This document shows, piece after piece, positions 7,662 to 16,704 of a stretch of 26,615 nt of DNA. The notes beneath the pieces are model-generated. The model saw only the letters and a program-made list of their open reading frames with translations, had not been told where the DNA came from and did not search any database. Positions within the stretch are counted from its first letter, which is position 1; the number at the start of each line of letters is the position of its first letter. Where the stretch lies: NCBI GenBank assembly GCA_021847165.1, contig JAJZUH010000003.1:1-26615 (forward strand), in the 5' to 3' direction. The stretch is from Pseudomonadota bacterium (GTDB taxonomy: Bacteria; Pseudomonadota; Gammaproteobacteria; Burkholderiales; Gallionellaceae). Made by a program: the position numbers and the translations under genes.

Positions 7662-10376
7662 ATGATCTCAAAAATATTGAAGTCCGTATTCGGTAGCCGC
7701 AACGACCGCCTGCTCAAGCAGTACCGCCAGACCGTCGCACGCATCAATGCATTGGAAGCGGAAATGGCCGTGCTTTCGGACGACGGTCTGCGCGGCAAGA
7801 CGGCAGAGTTCAAGCAAAGAGTGCAACAGGGGGAATCGCTGGATGCGATCCTGCCGGAGGCGTTCGCCGTGGTGCGCGAAGGCGGCAAACGCGCCCTGCA
7901 GATGCGCCACTTCGATGTACAGCTGATCGGCGGCATGGTGCTGCATTACGGCAAGATTGCGGAGATGCGCACCGGCGAAGGCAAGACCCTGATGGCGACC
8001 CTGCCGGCCTACCTGAACGCGCTTTCGGGCAAGGGCGTACACGTGGTGACGGTGAACGATTACCTGGCTGCCCGGGATGCCGAATGGATGGGCAAGCTGT
8101 ACCGGTTCCTGGGTCTTTCCGTCGGTGTCATCCTCACAAGCATGGAGCATGCGGACAAACAGGCTGCCTATGGCGCCGACATCACCTACGGCACCAACAA
8201 CGAATTCGGCTTTGACTACCTGCGCGATAACATGGCGGCGAGCGCCGAAGAGCGCTTCCAGCGCGGCCTGAACTTCGCCATCGTCGACGAAGTGGACTCC
8301 ATCCTGATCGACGAAGCGCGCACGCCGCTGATCATCTCCGGACAGGCGGAAGACAATCTCGAAGTCTATCTGGCGATGGACAAGCTGGCACCCAGGCTGA
8401 CGCGGCAGGCGGATGAGAATGCGCCGGGCGATTATTACGTCGACGAGAAGAACCACCAGATCTTGCTGAGCGAATCAGGGCACGAGAACGCCGAACGCCT
8501 GCTGGCGCAAGCCGGCATGCTGCCGATTGGCGGCAGCCTGTACGATCCCGCCAACATCACGCTGATTCACCACCTGTATGCCGCCTTGCGCGCGCACAAC
8601 TTGTTCCTGCGCGACCAGCACTATGTGGTGCAGAATGGCGAAGTGGTGATCGTGGACGAATTCACCGGCCGCCTGATGTCCGGGCGGCGCTGGTCGGACG
8701 GATTGCACCAGGCGGTGGAGGCCAAGGAGGGCGTGGCGATCCAGAAGGAGAACCAGACGCTGGCCTCGATCACCTTCCAGAACTATTTCCGCATGTACAA
8801 CAGGCTGTCCGGCATGACCGGCACGGCAGACACCGAGGCGTTCGAGTTCCAGTCCATCTACAACCTGGAAACCGTCATCGTTCCGCCGCATCGTCCCACG
8901 GTGCGCAAGGACATGATGGACAAGGTCTATCTCAGCGCAAAGGAAAAATACGCGGCGGTGATTGCCGATGTGCGCGACTGCTATGAGCGCGGCCAGCCTG
9001 TGCTGGTGGGTACCACTTCGATCGAGACCTCGGAGCTGCTGTCCGGATTGCTGGACAAGGCCAAGTTGCCGCACCAGGTGTTGAACGCCAAACAGCACGC
9101 GCGCGAAGCCGAGATCGTGGCGCAGGCCGGGCGGCCAAAGATGATCACCATCGCCACCAACATGGCCGGCCGCGGAACCGACATCGTGCTGGGCGGCAAT
9201 GTGGAGAAGCCCATCGAGCTGGTGCGCATGGACGAGAGCCTCGATGCCGCCACCAGGGAGCAGCGCATCGCACAGTTGCGCGCCGAGTGGCAGCCAGTCC
9301 ATGAGCAGGTCATCGCCAGCGGCGGCCTGCATATCATCGGTACCGAGCGCCACGAATCGCGGCGTGTGGACAACCAGTTGCGCGGCCGTTCCGGCCGCCA
9401 GGGCGATCCCGGTTCCAGCCGTTTCTACCTGTCGCTGGAAGACCCGTTGCTGCGCATCTTCGCTTCCGACCGGGTGGCGGCGATCATGAACAGGTTCAAG
9501 CTGCCTGAAGGCGAAGCGATCGAGCACACCTGGGTGACGCGCGCGATCGAGAATGCGCAGCGCAAGGTGGAGGCGCGCAACTTCGACATGCGCAAGCAGA
9601 TCCTGGAATACGACGATGTTGCCAACGATCAGCGCAAGGTGATCTACCAGCAGCGCACCGAACTGCTCGAAAGCACGGATATCTCTGACACTATCGGCGC
9701 GATGCGCGAAGGCGTGCTGTCCGACACCATTGCGGAATATATTCCGCACGGCAGCATGGAGGAGCAATGGGATGCGCCCGGCCTGGAGAAGGCGCTGGCC
9801 GCCGAATTCCAGTTGCACCTGCCCGTGGTGCAATGGCTGGAGGAGGACAAGACGCTCGACGAAAACGGGCTGCACCAGCGCGTGGCCGAAGCCGGGCGGC
9901 AGCAATACCAGGCCAAGGTCGACCAGGTCGGCGCAGAGGTGATGCACGGTTACGAGCGCATCGTCATGCTGCAGAGCCTGGATCAGCACTGGCGCGAGCA
10001 TCTGGCCGCGCTCGATCACCTGCGCCAGGGCATCCATCTGCGCGGCTATGCACAGAAGAACCCCAAGCAGGAATACAAGCGCGAAGCGTTCGAACTGTTC
10101 GCTACCATGCTGGAAGCGATCAAGCGCGATGTGACGCAGACATTGATGAATGTACAGATCCGCAGCGAGGCGGATGTGGCAGCGGCGGAAGTGCCCCACG
10201 TGCCGGAAAATGTACAGTATCATCACGCCGATTACGAGGAGGCGCTGGCTTCGTCCGACGGGCAGGAAGCCGAACACAAGCCGTTTGTGCGCGGAGCCGA
10301 AAAGGTCGGCCGCAACGATCCCTGTCCTTGCGGTTCAGGCAAGAAATACAAGCAGTGTCACGGCAGATTGAATTGA
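7662..10376 (+). CDS. secA: Preprotein translocase ATPase SecA
   Basis: Motor ATPase that drives preproteins through SecYEG. The start at ATG 7662 gives [21 protein letters not shown], the family N-terminus; the open frame extends upstream only through the preceding terminator. Visible parts are Walker A GEGKT at residues 105-109, the DEAD-like [20 protein letters not shown] near 210-228, the crosslinking segment with [23 protein letters not shown], and motif V/VI region [14 protein letters not shown] and [21 protein letters not shown] flexible linker leads to the C-terminal zinc-binding SecB/lipid-contact motif with Cys888, Cys890, Cys899 and His900. At 904 residues it is full length. Confidence 0.99.
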   Translation: MISKILKSVFGSRNDRLLKQYRQTVARINALEAEMAVLSDDGLRGKTAEFKQRVQQGESLDAILPEAFAVVREGGKRALQMRHFDVQLIGGMVLHYGKIAEMRTGEGKTLMATLPAYLNALSGKGVHVVTVNDYLAARDAEWMGKLYRFLGLSVGVILTSMEHADKQAAYGADITYGTNNEFGFDYLRDNMAASAEERFQRGLNFAIVDEVDSILIDEARTPLIISGQAEDNLEVYLAMDKLAPRLTRQADENAPGDYYVDEKNHQILLSESGHENAERLLAQAGMLPIGGSLYDPANITLIHHLYAALRAHNLFLRDQHYVVQNGEVVIVDEFTGRLMSGRRWSDGLHQAVEAKEGVAIQKENQTLASITFQNYFRMYNRLSGMTGTADTEAFEFQSIYNLETVIVPPHRPTVRKDMMDKVYLSAKEKYAAVIADVRDCYERGQPVLVGTTSIETSELLSGLLDKAKLPHQVLNAKQHAREAEIVAQAGRPKMITIATNMAGRGTDIVLGGNVEKPIELVRMDESLDAATREQRIAQLRAEWQPVHEQVIASGGLHIIGTERHESRRVDNQLRGRSGRQGDPGSSRFYLSLEDPLLRIFASDRVAAIMNRFKLPEGEAIEHTWVTRAIENAQRKVEARNFDMRKQILEYDDVANDQRKVIYQQRTELLESTDISDTIGAMREGVLSDTIAEYIPHGSMEEQWDAPGLEKALAAEFQLHLPVVQWLEEDKTLDENGLHQRVAEAGRQQYQAKVDQVGAEVMHGYERIVMLQSLDQHWREHLAALDHLRQGIHLRGYAQKNPKQEYKREAFELFATMLEAIKRDVTQTLMNVQIRSEADVAAAEVPHVPENVQYHHADYEEALASSDGQEAEHKPFVRGAEKVGRNDPCPCGSGKKYKQCHGRLN

Positions 10377-10401
10377 TGCACCAACTTCTGGGGGATTGAG
10401 A

Positions 10402-10899
10402 ATGACAAAAGAAGACCTGATCATACAGACCTTGCATAACTCCACGCTCACGGAGGAACTGCGCGACGCCGAGATCGAATCGCTGGCGCGCATCATCGAG
10501 ATCAAGGAATACAAGGCGGGCGACGTTCTGGTGCAGCCCGGCGATGACAGGCTGAAGAACGCCCTGATCATTCTGGCCAACGGCGAGGTCGAGGCGAACG
10601 CCAACGTGGGCGGCGAGCAGGCTACGCTGCACTTGCTCCAGCCTGGCGATCTGGCTGGCATCATCACTTTTGTCGGTGGCAATGTTGCGCAGATCAGCGC
10701 GATTGTGGTCGCCAAGACCGATTGCAAGGTATTGTTGCTGGAACGCTCCAAGTTCGAATCGTTGCTGAACACGCAGCCCGCCATCGTGTATTACGTAATG
10801 CGCGGCATCGTGCGCCATACGCATGGCATCGTGCGCCGCATGAACATGCAATCCGTCGAGATGAGCAACTATATCCATCAAACCCACGGCCGTTACTAA
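10402..10899 (+). CDS. Cyclic-nucleotide-binding-fold protein lacking a DNA-binding domain
   Basis: A 165-residue protein whose central part (about 30-120) follows the cNMP-binding beta-roll, with GDVLVQPGDDRLKNALIILANGEVEANA, a GDLAGIITFVGG segment and VLLLERSKFESLL. It ends in a short helical tail without a helix-turn-helix, so it is not a Crp/Fnr transcription factor. The phosphate-binding cassette is degenerate: the usual FGE-x-A is AGI and the usual R-x-A is QIS, so canonical cAMP or cGMP binding is doubtful. Start is the ATG at 10402, with GGGGG seven bases upstream, rather than the TTG at 10396. It lies 25 bp after secA, and the argJ ribosome site begins at its stop codon, suggesting cotranscription. 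Function unknown. Confidence 0.8.
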   Translation: MTKEDLIIQTLHNSTLTEELRDAEIESLARIIEIKEYKAGDVLVQPGDDRLKNALIILANGEVEANANVGGEQATLHLLQPGDLAGIITFVGGNVAQISAIVVAKTDCKVLLLERSKFESLLNTQPAIVYYVMRGIVRHTHGIVRRMNMQSVEMSNYIHQTHGRY

Positions 10900-10911
10900 A
10901 GGAAGTCCGCA

Positions 10912-12129
10912 ATGCCGGTGAATCTCTCTGCGCCCGTCGCGGCACGACTGCTGCCTGTTGCGGGTGTTTCTTTGGGTGTTGCCGAGGCAAACATCAAACG
11001 TGCCGACCGCAAGGATCTGCTGATTATCAAGCTGGACGAGGGGGCGACCGTCGCCGGCGTGTTCACCACCAACCGCTTCTGTGCAGCTCCGGTTACGGTG
11101 GCCAAAGCACATCTTGCTGCAGGCAAGGGGATCCGCGCTCTGGTGGTCAACACCGGCAACGCCAACGCCGGCACCGGCGAGCAAGGCATGGCGGCCGCGC
11201 GTACAACCTGCGCCGAGCTGGCGCAACTGCTGGGCTGTGCGCCTGAGCAGGTGTTGCCGTATTCCACCGGTGTCATCATGGAGCCGCTGCCCGTCGCCAG
11301 GATCGTCGCCGGCATGCCGCAAGCCATCGCCAACCTGAAGGCAGACAACTGGTTCGATGCCGCCCACGCCATCATGACCACCGACATCGTCGCCAAGGCC
11401 GTGTCGAAGCAAATACTGATCGGCGGCAAGACGGTCACCGTCACCGGGATTTCGAAAGGTTCCGGCATGATCCACCCCAACATGGCCACCATGCTGGGCT
11501 ACATCGCCACCGATGCCGCCATCGCGCAGCCCTTGCTGCAGCAGATGGTAAGCGAGGCGGCCAATCGTTCGTTCAACTGCATCACGGTCGACGGCGACAC
11601 CTCGACCAACGATGCGCTGATGCTGATCGCCACCGGCAAAAGCGGTGTGCAGATCGGTGAAGCCGAGCGCGCCGCGATGCAGGCTGCCGTCAGCGAAGTC
11701 GCCACGGTGCTGGCGCAGGCCATCGTGCGCGACGGCGAGGGGGCGACCAAGTTCATCACCATCAAGGTGGAAGGCGGCAAGGACGAAGCCGAGTGCAAGA
11801 AGATCGGCTACGCCATTGCCCATTCGCCTTTGGTAAAGACCGCGTTTTTTGCGTCAGATCCCAACCTCGGGCGCATTCTTGCTGCGATTGGATATGCGGG
11901 AGTTGGCGATCTTGATGTCGAGAGACTGAAGCTGTATCTGGATGATGTGCTGGTGGCGGAACACGGCGGCCGCGCCGCGAGTTATCGGGAAGAAGACGGA
12001 CAGCGTGTGATGAAGCAGAGCGACATCACCATTCGCGTGGAGCTGAATCGGGGGGCGGTGAATGCCACGCTGTGGACCTGCGACTTCTCGTACGATTATG
12101 TGAAGATCAACGCGAGTTATCGCAGCTGA
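10912..12129 (+). CDS. argJ: Glutamate N-acetyltransferase / amino-acid N-acetyltransferase ArgJ
   Basis: Transfers the acetyl group from N-acetylornithine to glutamate in the cyclic arginine pathway; many members also use acetyl-CoA. The 405-residue precursor self-cleaves before a Thr nucleophile, here Thr193 in [15 protein letters not shown], giving alpha and beta chains. Other family segments are [25 protein letters not shown] and [15 protein letters not shown], and the C-terminal SYRS-like end. The ATG at 10912 has AAAGGAAG six bases upstream, overlapping the preceding stop codon. Whether it is mono- or bifunctional cannot be told from sequence alone. Confidence 0.97.
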   Translation: MPVNLSAPVAARLLPVAGVSLGVAEANIKRADRKDLLIIKLDEGATVAGVFTTNRFCAAPVTVAKAHLAAGKGIRALVVNTGNANAGTGEQGMAAARTTCAELAQLLGCAPEQVLPYSTGVIMEPLPVARIVAGMPQAIANLKADNWFDAAHAIMTTDIVAKAVSKQILIGGKTVTVTGISKGSGMIHPNMATMLGYIATDAAIAQPLLQQMVSEAANRSFNCITVDGDTSTNDALMLIATGKSGVQIGEAERAAMQAAVSEVATVLAQAIVRDGEGATKFITIKVEGGKDEAECKKIGYAIAHSPLVKTAFFASDPNLGRILAAIGYAGVGDLDVERLKLYLDDVLVAEHGGRAASYREEDGQRVMKQSDITIRVELNRGAVNATLWTCDFSYDYVKINASYRS

Positions 12130-12276
12130 TTCGTCGTTTTCACGCGGGCGGGAATCCGGTAACCAAACCGACCGGGCGAGCATGTTACGCCGGAACTGAA
12201 AGGTACCTCCCGTTTTGCCGCGTTCCGTCGAAAGTGCATGGGGGCAGCGGGCGGATATTCGGAAAGAATCGTATAA

Positions 12277-13140
12277 ATGGATAAGCTGGACAAATTCCTT
12301 ACCCGCGCCGAAAGCCTGCTCGCGCGCCTGGAAAATATCCTGCCCGGCGTACAGCCGCAAGTGCCGGATTGGCAGTCTGCCGCCGCCTTTCGCTGGGATC
12401 ACCAGCAACGCACGCTGCATCCCGTTCCCAATTTCCAGCGCATCGCGCTCACCGATCTGCTCGGCATCGACGACCAGAAACAGCGCATCCGGCAGAACAC
12501 CCTGCAATTCGTGCGCGGCGGCACGGCGAACAACGTGCTGCTCTCCGGTGCCCGTGGCACGGGCAAGTCGTCGCTGGTGAAAGCCTTGCTGAACGAATAT
12601 GCCGGCCAGGGTCTGCGCGTGATCCAGATCGACAAGCAAGGCCTGATCGATCTGTCCTATATCGTCGGCCTGGTGCAGGGGCGTGCGGAGCGCTTCATCC
12701 TGTATTGCGACGATCTGTCTTTCAATGATGCCGAACCGGGCTACCAATCGCTCAAGGCCGCGCTCGACGGCGACCTGGTCGCATTTTCCGACAACCTGCT
12801 GATCTACGCGACATCCAACCGCCGCCACCTGATGCCGGATTACATGCAGGACAACCTTGCCACGAAGCATGTCGGCGACGAGGTGCATCCGGCGGAAAGC
12901 GTGGAAGAGAAAGTGTCCCTGTCAGAGCGCTTTGGCCTGTGGATATCGTTTTATCCATTCGCGCAGGACGACTATCTGGCGGTGGCAGCGCACTGGCTCG
13001 ACCATCATGGATGGAAGCACGGGCTCACCGATGAAGTGCGCACGGCCGCATTGCAGTGGTCGTTGCTGCGCGGCTCAAGGAGCGGCAGGGTGGCGGGGCA
13101 GTTTGCGAGGGATTGGTGCGGACGGCATGTCGCAAAATAG
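12277..13140 (+). CDS. DUF815 family P-loop ATPase
   Basis: A 287-residue AAA-type ATPase of the DUF815 group. Walker A is GARGTGKS at residues 91-98, Walker B is [10 protein letters not shown] near 141-150, and a sensor-1-like [10 protein letters not shown] follows near 179-188. Helical segments rich in Trp and His ([10 protein letters not shown]) form the C-terminal lid. The family is widespread but its substrate is unassigned to my knowledge. ATG 12277 is supported by GGAAAG about ten bases upstream. The gene is separated from argJ by 147 bp in which I see no terminator or clear promoter. Its last 14 bp overlap the start of the Nudix gene, so the two are likely coupled. Confidence 0.9.
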   Translation: MDKLDKFLTRAESLLARLENILPGVQPQVPDWQSAAAFRWDHQQRTLHPVPNFQRIALTDLLGIDDQKQRIRQNTLQFVRGGTANNVLLSGARGTGKSSLVKALLNEYAGQGLRVIQIDKQGLIDLSYIVGLVQGRAERFILYCDDLSFNDAEPGYQSLKAALDGDLVAFSDNLLIYATSNRRHLMPDYMQDNLATKHVGDEVHPAESVEEKVSLSERFGLWISFYPFAQDDYLAVAAHWLDHHGWKHGLTDEVRTAALQWSLLRGSRSGRVAGQFARDWCGRHVAK

Positions 13141-14071
13141 AATCGTCGAGGTTGCCGCTGCAGTATTGCAACGCCCGGATGGCTCTTTCCTGCTGGCCCG
13201 GCGTCCGGCGGACAAGATATGGGCAGGTTACTGGGAATTTCCCGGCGGCAAGGTGGAGCCGGGAGAAACAGTGCGGGACGCGCTGGTGCGCGAGCTGCGC
13301 GAGGAGCTGGGGATCGTCGTGCAAACCACCTACCCGTGGCTTACCCGTGTATTCACTTACCCGCATGCGACGGTGCGATTGAGTTTTTTTCGGGTGACAG
13401 CCTGGGGCGGCGAACCGCACCCGCATGAAGGTCAGCAATTTGCCTGGCAACACCCGGGCAGGGTTTCGGTCGAGCCGCTGCTTCCTGCCAATGCTCCCAT
13501 CCTGCGCGCATTGGAGTTACCGGATTTGTATGCCATCAGCAACGCCGCCGAACTCGGGGTGGAGACGTTCCTGGCAAAATTGAGATGCAGGCTGGATGCC
13601 GGCTTGCGGCTGGTCCAGTTGCGTGAGAAAGACATGCCGCGCAACGAATTGCGTGAACTGGCGCTCAGCGTGGCGACACTGGCCCGCGCATGCGGTGCGA
13701 AGCTGCTGGTCAACGGCGATGTGGCATTGGCACAGGAAGTCGGGGCTGCTGGCGTGCAGCTGACTTCGGTACAACTGGCGGAACTGAAGGAGAGGCCGGC
13801 AACCGACTGGTGCGCGGCTTCCTGCCACAATGCCGAGGAATTGCGTCGGGCGCAGGCCTTGGGCTGCGATTTCGCGCTATTGAGTCCGGTGCTGCCGACC
13901 AGATCGCATCCGGGTGCGGCGCATCTGGGGTGGGATGGGTTTGCGGCGATCGCAGCGGGAGCGACTATTCCGGTATATGCCCTGGGTGGACTGGTTGAGG
14001 GCGATATGCAGGCCGCGTGGCAGCATGGCGCGCACGGACTTGCCTTGCTGCGTCAGGCCTGGGTTTCCTGA
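13127..14071 (+). CDS. Nudix (MutT-like) hydrolase fused to a ThiE-like TIM barrel
   Basis: A 314-residue two-domain protein. Residues 1-130 are a MutT-type domain with a perfect Nudix box at 41-63 ([23 protein letters not shown], consensus G-x5-E-x7-REU-xEE-x-GU), preceded by [20 protein letters not shown]. This predicts hydrolysis of oxidised nucleotides such as 8-oxo-dGTP. Residues from about 132 resemble thiamine-phosphate synthase, with [34 protein letters not shown] and a variant [11 protein letters not shown] loop. The barrel's thiamine function is unproven; such fusions are known in proteobacteria. The longer frame upstream (from 12857) lies inside DUF815, so I chose ATG 13127. The 3' end overlaps yacG by 19 bp. 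Confidence 0.92.
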   Translation: MSQNRIVEVAAAVLQRPDGSFLLARRPADKIWAGYWEFPGGKVEPGETVRDALVRELREELGIVVQTTYPWLTRVFTYPHATVRLSFFRVTAWGGEPHPHEGQQFAWQHPGRVSVEPLLPANAPILRALELPDLYAISNAAELGVETFLAKLRCRLDAGLRLVQLREKDMPRNELRELALSVATLARACGAKLLVNGDVALAQEVGAAGVQLTSVQLAELKERPATDWCAASCHNAEELRRAQALGCDFALLSPVLPTRSHPGAAHLGWDGFAAIAAGATIPVYALGGLVEGDMQAAWQHGAHGLALLRQAWVS

Positions 14072-14238
14072 TCGCCGGCATTCCGCTCGCGTTGTTCGAC
14101 GCGATATTCTTCATTTGCCCACTTGCCCAGATCGATGAGTTTGCAGCGCTCGCTGCAGAACGGGCGGAAACGGTTGCCGGTATCCCATACCATTTCCTTG
14201 CCGCAGTTCGGGCAGGCGACGACAGGTGGCTTGTTCAT
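14053..14238 (-). CDS. yacG: DNA gyrase inhibitor YacG (zinc-finger protein)
   Basis: A 61-residue protein with one treble-clef-like zinc site: Cys9-x2-Cys12 (CPNC) and Cys28-x3-Cys32 (FCSERC), followed by the family segment [16 protein letters not shown]. coli YacG binds GyrB and inhibits gyrase; transfer of that role is by homology. Its ATG overlaps the zapD stop in an ATGA, so it is the last gene of the pilD-coaE-zapD-yacG run. Its 3' end runs 19 bp into the convergent Nudix-ThiE gene, leaving no room for a terminator between the coding sequences. Confidence 0.95.
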   Translation of the reverse strand: MNKPPVVACPNCGKEMVWDTGNRFRPFCSERCKLIDLGKWANEEYRVEQRERNAGDQETQA

Positions 14239-14993
14239 TGCAGGGAGCAGAAGGTCAGGTCGAAGGCGACATCCCGGTCGTACAGCGCGGTCTTGGCTGC
14301 GAAACTGGCTGCGACGAAGCGGATATTGAGCGCGTATTTGTTGGCGCTGACCTCGGGAATGCAGGGCATTTCGGCATTGAGCGATATGCGCAACATCTGC
14401 GCCACGCGGCCGCCCTGCATCTGCTGGAAGCTGCCATGAAAGGCGGTGAAGTGATGGACCTTGCCATTCTCGCGCAACAGCTTGAGCAGGATGGTGATGC
14501 CGTCACGCAGCGGCAGCATGGGGGCCAGCCAGTCATCCAGGTTCTTGCGGCGGAGCTCGGCGTCCAGATGCTGCCAATAGTGATAGGAAGGCAGGTCGAA
14601 CTCGCATACGCCGCCGGGAATGCAGGCGCGCTGCTTGATCGCCATCAGCCATTCGTCGTCACGCAGGTGCTGGCCGATCTTGCCGCTCATGCCCAGCAAT
14701 CTGGCGCTGGCGCCTTCGATCTCGCCGAGCACTGCATCCAGCGCATCTTCCAGTATTTCCGGGTTGTTGTGCAGCGCGCTGAGTGCCTTCTTCTGGCGCT
14801 CCAGTTCCTGCAGCAGGTCGGATTTGAGGTCGGCGCGGCAGGCAACTTCGAGTATTTCGAACAACACGCCGAGCGCGGCATGGTGATCGGGGCTTTCGTC
14901 GCTCTCGATGAACCGGCTGATGCGGAAGAAGAGATCTTCCAGGCGCAGCATCGTGCGCACTCGTTCGTTGAGAGGAAACTCGTAACTGATCAC
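14235..14993 (-). CDS. zapD: Cell division protein ZapD (FtsZ-bundling factor)
   Basis: Cytoplasmic Z-ring associated protein that crosslinks FtsZ filaments by binding the FtsZ C-terminal tail. The 252 residues match the family throughout: [20 protein letters not shown] at the N-terminus, [12 protein letters not shown] near 65, [10 protein letters not shown] and [22 protein letters not shown] in the middle, and a beta-domain ending NKYALNIRF...[10 protein letters not shown]. The start is a GTG at 14993; the ATG two bases earlier is in another frame and hits a stop. No strong ribosome site. It is 61 bp from coaE and shares ATGA with yacG. Confidence 0.95.
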   Translation of the reverse strand: MISYEFPLNERVRTMLRLEDLFFRISRFIESDESPDHHAALGVLFEILEVACRADLKSDLLQELERQKKALSALHNNPEILEDALDAVLGEIEGASARLLGMSGKIGQHLRDDEWLMAIKQRACIPGGVCEFDLPSYHYWQHLDAELRRKNLDDWLAPMLPLRDGITILLKLLRENGKVHHFTAFHGSFQQMQGGRVAQMLRISLNAEMPCIPEVSANKYALNIRFVAASFAAKTALYDRDVAFDLTFCSLQ

Positions 14994-15054
14994 ATTCGTC
15001 TAGCCGGGACGGGGTTTTGGTGGTTGCGAAAGATATAGGCAGCGCCGCATCGCG

Positions 15055-15666
15055 TCAATTGCTTTCGGCGGCCAAAGCCGATAAACGGCGGTGCATCCCG
15101 ACGACCTGTTCTTTCAGGCGTTCCAGGCTGCCGCCGTTGTCGATGACCTCGTCTGCCAGGCGCAGCCGCTCGGTCCGGCTGAGCTGTTGCGCCATGATGG
15201 CTCGCACGGCGGCTTCGTCCAGATTGTTGCGCCGGATGGTGCGGGCGATCTGGGCATTTTCCGGGCAGTCCACGGTGATTACACGCCGCAGCCAGCCGGC
15301 ATAAAGCCCGCTTTCGAACAGCAGGGGCACCACGACCAGCGTGTAAGGCGCATCGGTGGGCGAATCGGCCAGCTGCCTGGCCTGGGCGAAGATGAGCGGA
15401 TGCAGGATGGCTTCCAGGCGCTGCCTTGCGGCAACGTCGCCAAAAACCAGTGCGCGCATCCAGCTGCGATTGAGTGCTCCCTCCGGATCGATGGAGTGCG
15501 CCCCGAAAGCGGCCCGGATTGCCGGAATGGCCATCCCGCCGGTCTGGGTCAGTTGATGCGAAATCAGGTCGGTATCGACGATACGTACGCCGAACGAGGC
15601 GAACAGATCGGCAACGGTGCTTTTACCGCTGCCTATCCCTCCTGTCAGGCCTACCAGATAGCTCAC
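15055..15666 (-). CDS. coaE: Dephospho-CoA kinase CoaE
   Basis: Last step of coenzyme A synthesis: phosphorylates the ribose 3'-OH of dephospho-CoA. The 203-residue protein starts VSYLVGLTGGIGSGKST, carrying the P-loop near residues 7-16, then DTDLISHQL, HPLIF, VVPLLFESG, and a C-terminal lid with QLSRTERLRLADEVIDNGG. I chose the GTG at 15666, whose GTGA overlaps the pilD stop; the long open frame upstream to 15954 is antisense-like sequence inside pilD with no family match. Translational coupling to pilD is likely. Confidence 0.96.
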   Translation of the reverse strand: MSYLVGLTGGIGSGKSTVADLFASFGVRIVDTDLISHQLTQTGGMAIPAIRAAFGAHSIDPEGALNRSWMRALVFGDVAARQRLEAILHPLIFAQARQLADSPTDAPYTLVVVPLLFESGLYAGWLRRVITVDCPENAQIARTIRRNNLDEAAVRAIMAQQLSRTERLRLADEVIDNGGSLERLKEQVVGMHRRLSALAAESN

Positions 15667-16532
15667 AGGGCCAGCAACTGCAGGTAACTTTGCGTCAGTG
15701 CCTGCCCCCAGAACAGCGCGATCAATCCGCCGCCGGCAAGGTAAGGCCCGAACGGGATGGGGATATTGCGGCCATGTTTGGCGAACAGGATGAGTGCGAT
15801 GCCGACCACGGCACCGACCAGGGAAGAAAGCAGGATGACCAGCGGCAATAGCGGCCAGCCCAGCCATGCCCCGATGACCGCCAGAAGCTTGAAATCGCCG
15901 TAGCCCATGCCCTCTTTGCCGGTAGTGAGCTTGAATGCCCAGTACACGCTCCACAGGCAGAGGTAGCCTGCAGCCGCACCGATGACGGCATTGGGCAATG
16001 AAGTATAGACGCCATTGAGGTTGAGCAGCAGGCCGAGCCAGAGCAGCGGCAGCGTGATGTCATCCGGCAGCAGTTGGGTGTCGAAATCGATGCAGGTGAG
16101 TGCGATCAATGCCCATATGAACATGAGAGCCGCGAATGCGGCGATGCCGAAACCGAAATGCCAGGCGGTATAGGCGCTGAGGATGCCGCTGACCGCTTCG
16201 ACGATGGGGTAGCGCGGCGAGATGGCGGCGCCGCAGCCTTTGCATTTGCCGCGCAGCAGCAGGTAGCTCAGAACCGGGATGTTTTCTGCGGCGCCGATGG
16301 CGTGACCGCAATGCGGACAGGCGGAGCGCGGTACGAGCAGGTTGTAACGCGGGACGGGTTCCGGCGACTGCCCGTTCAGTTCGGCGCACTGTGCGTGCCA
16401 ATCGCGTTCCATCATCCTGGGCAGGCGATGGATGACGACATTGAGAAAGCTGCCGACAACCAGGCCAAGCAGGCCGCAGGCAATGGTGAAGACGAGAGGT
16501 TCTGCTTTAAAGAGCTGGAATAGTTCGGTCAT
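15663..16532 (-). CDS. pilD: Prepilin peptidase / N-methyltransferase PilD
   Basis: Polytopic inner-membrane aspartyl protease that cleaves type IV prepilin and pseudopilin leaders and methylates the new N-terminus. The 289-residue protein has an N-terminal GSFLNVVIHRLP motif and a cytoplasmic loop with two CxxC pairs (Cys72/Cys75 and Cys97/Cys100), as in bifunctional enzymes. The catalytic aspartates are Asp149 in CIDFDTQLLPDD and Asp213 in GMGYGDFKLL. About eight hydrophobic segments follow the usual plan. The ATG at 16532 has no obvious ribosome site. A terminator separates it from pilC upstream, so its promoter probably lies within 16533-16660, but I see no clear one. Confidence 0.96.
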   Translation of the reverse strand: MTELFQLFKAEPLVFTIACGLLGLVVGSFLNVVIHRLPRMMERDWHAQCAELNGQSPEPVPRYNLLVPRSACPHCGHAIGAAENIPVLSYLLLRGKCKGCGAAISPRYPIVEAVSGILSAYTAWHFGFGIAAFAALMFIWALIALTCIDFDTQLLPDDITLPLLWLGLLLNLNGVYTSLPNAVIGAAAGYLCLWSVYWAFKLTTGKEGMGYGDFKLLAVIGAWLGWPLLPLVILLSSLVGAVVGIALILFAKHGRNIPIPFGPYLAGGGLIALFWGQALTQSYLQLLAL

Positions 16533-16661
16533 GGCCGGTGTGCCGGTGGAGATTGCAGGAAGCGATATTGGGCGGCGGGTAGTCCGGAAGCGGCGGGGCG
16601 CATAGACAGTGACAGTGGATTTGTGCGTAGCAGGGGCGGCATCGCATCACCTTGCATATAT

Positions 16662-16687
16662 AAAAAAGGCGCGGCAGTCGCCGCGCC
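16662..16687 (-). terminator. Rho-independent terminator after pilC
   Basis: On the minus strand a perfect 8-bp GC stem GGCGCGGC/GCCGCGCC with a 4-base loop runs into six T. It lies 18 bp beyond the pilC stop and 130 bp before pilD. It would make pilC a separate transcript from the pilD-coaE-zapD-yacG run unless read through. Confidence 0.92.
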
Positions 16688-16704
16688 CGTTGTTGTCCGG
16701 TGGC

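Noticed and set aside
8475..10277. 600-codon open frame on the minus strand opposite secA
   Set aside because: Lies wholly within a full-length secA whose frame matches the family end to end; the translated sequence is His/Leu/Gln-rich with no recognisable domain, typical of the antisense frame of a GC-rich gene.
12130..12276. Search for a small gene or promoter between argJ and the DUF815 gene
   Set aside because: Short frames here are alternate-frame tails of argJ or run into DUF815; no convincing -10/-35, hairpin or RNA gene seen.
15667..15954. N-terminal extension of coaE into pilD
   Set aside because: The extra residues have no kinase homology and come from another frame of pilD; the GTG at 15666 gives the expected N-terminus and P-loop spacing.
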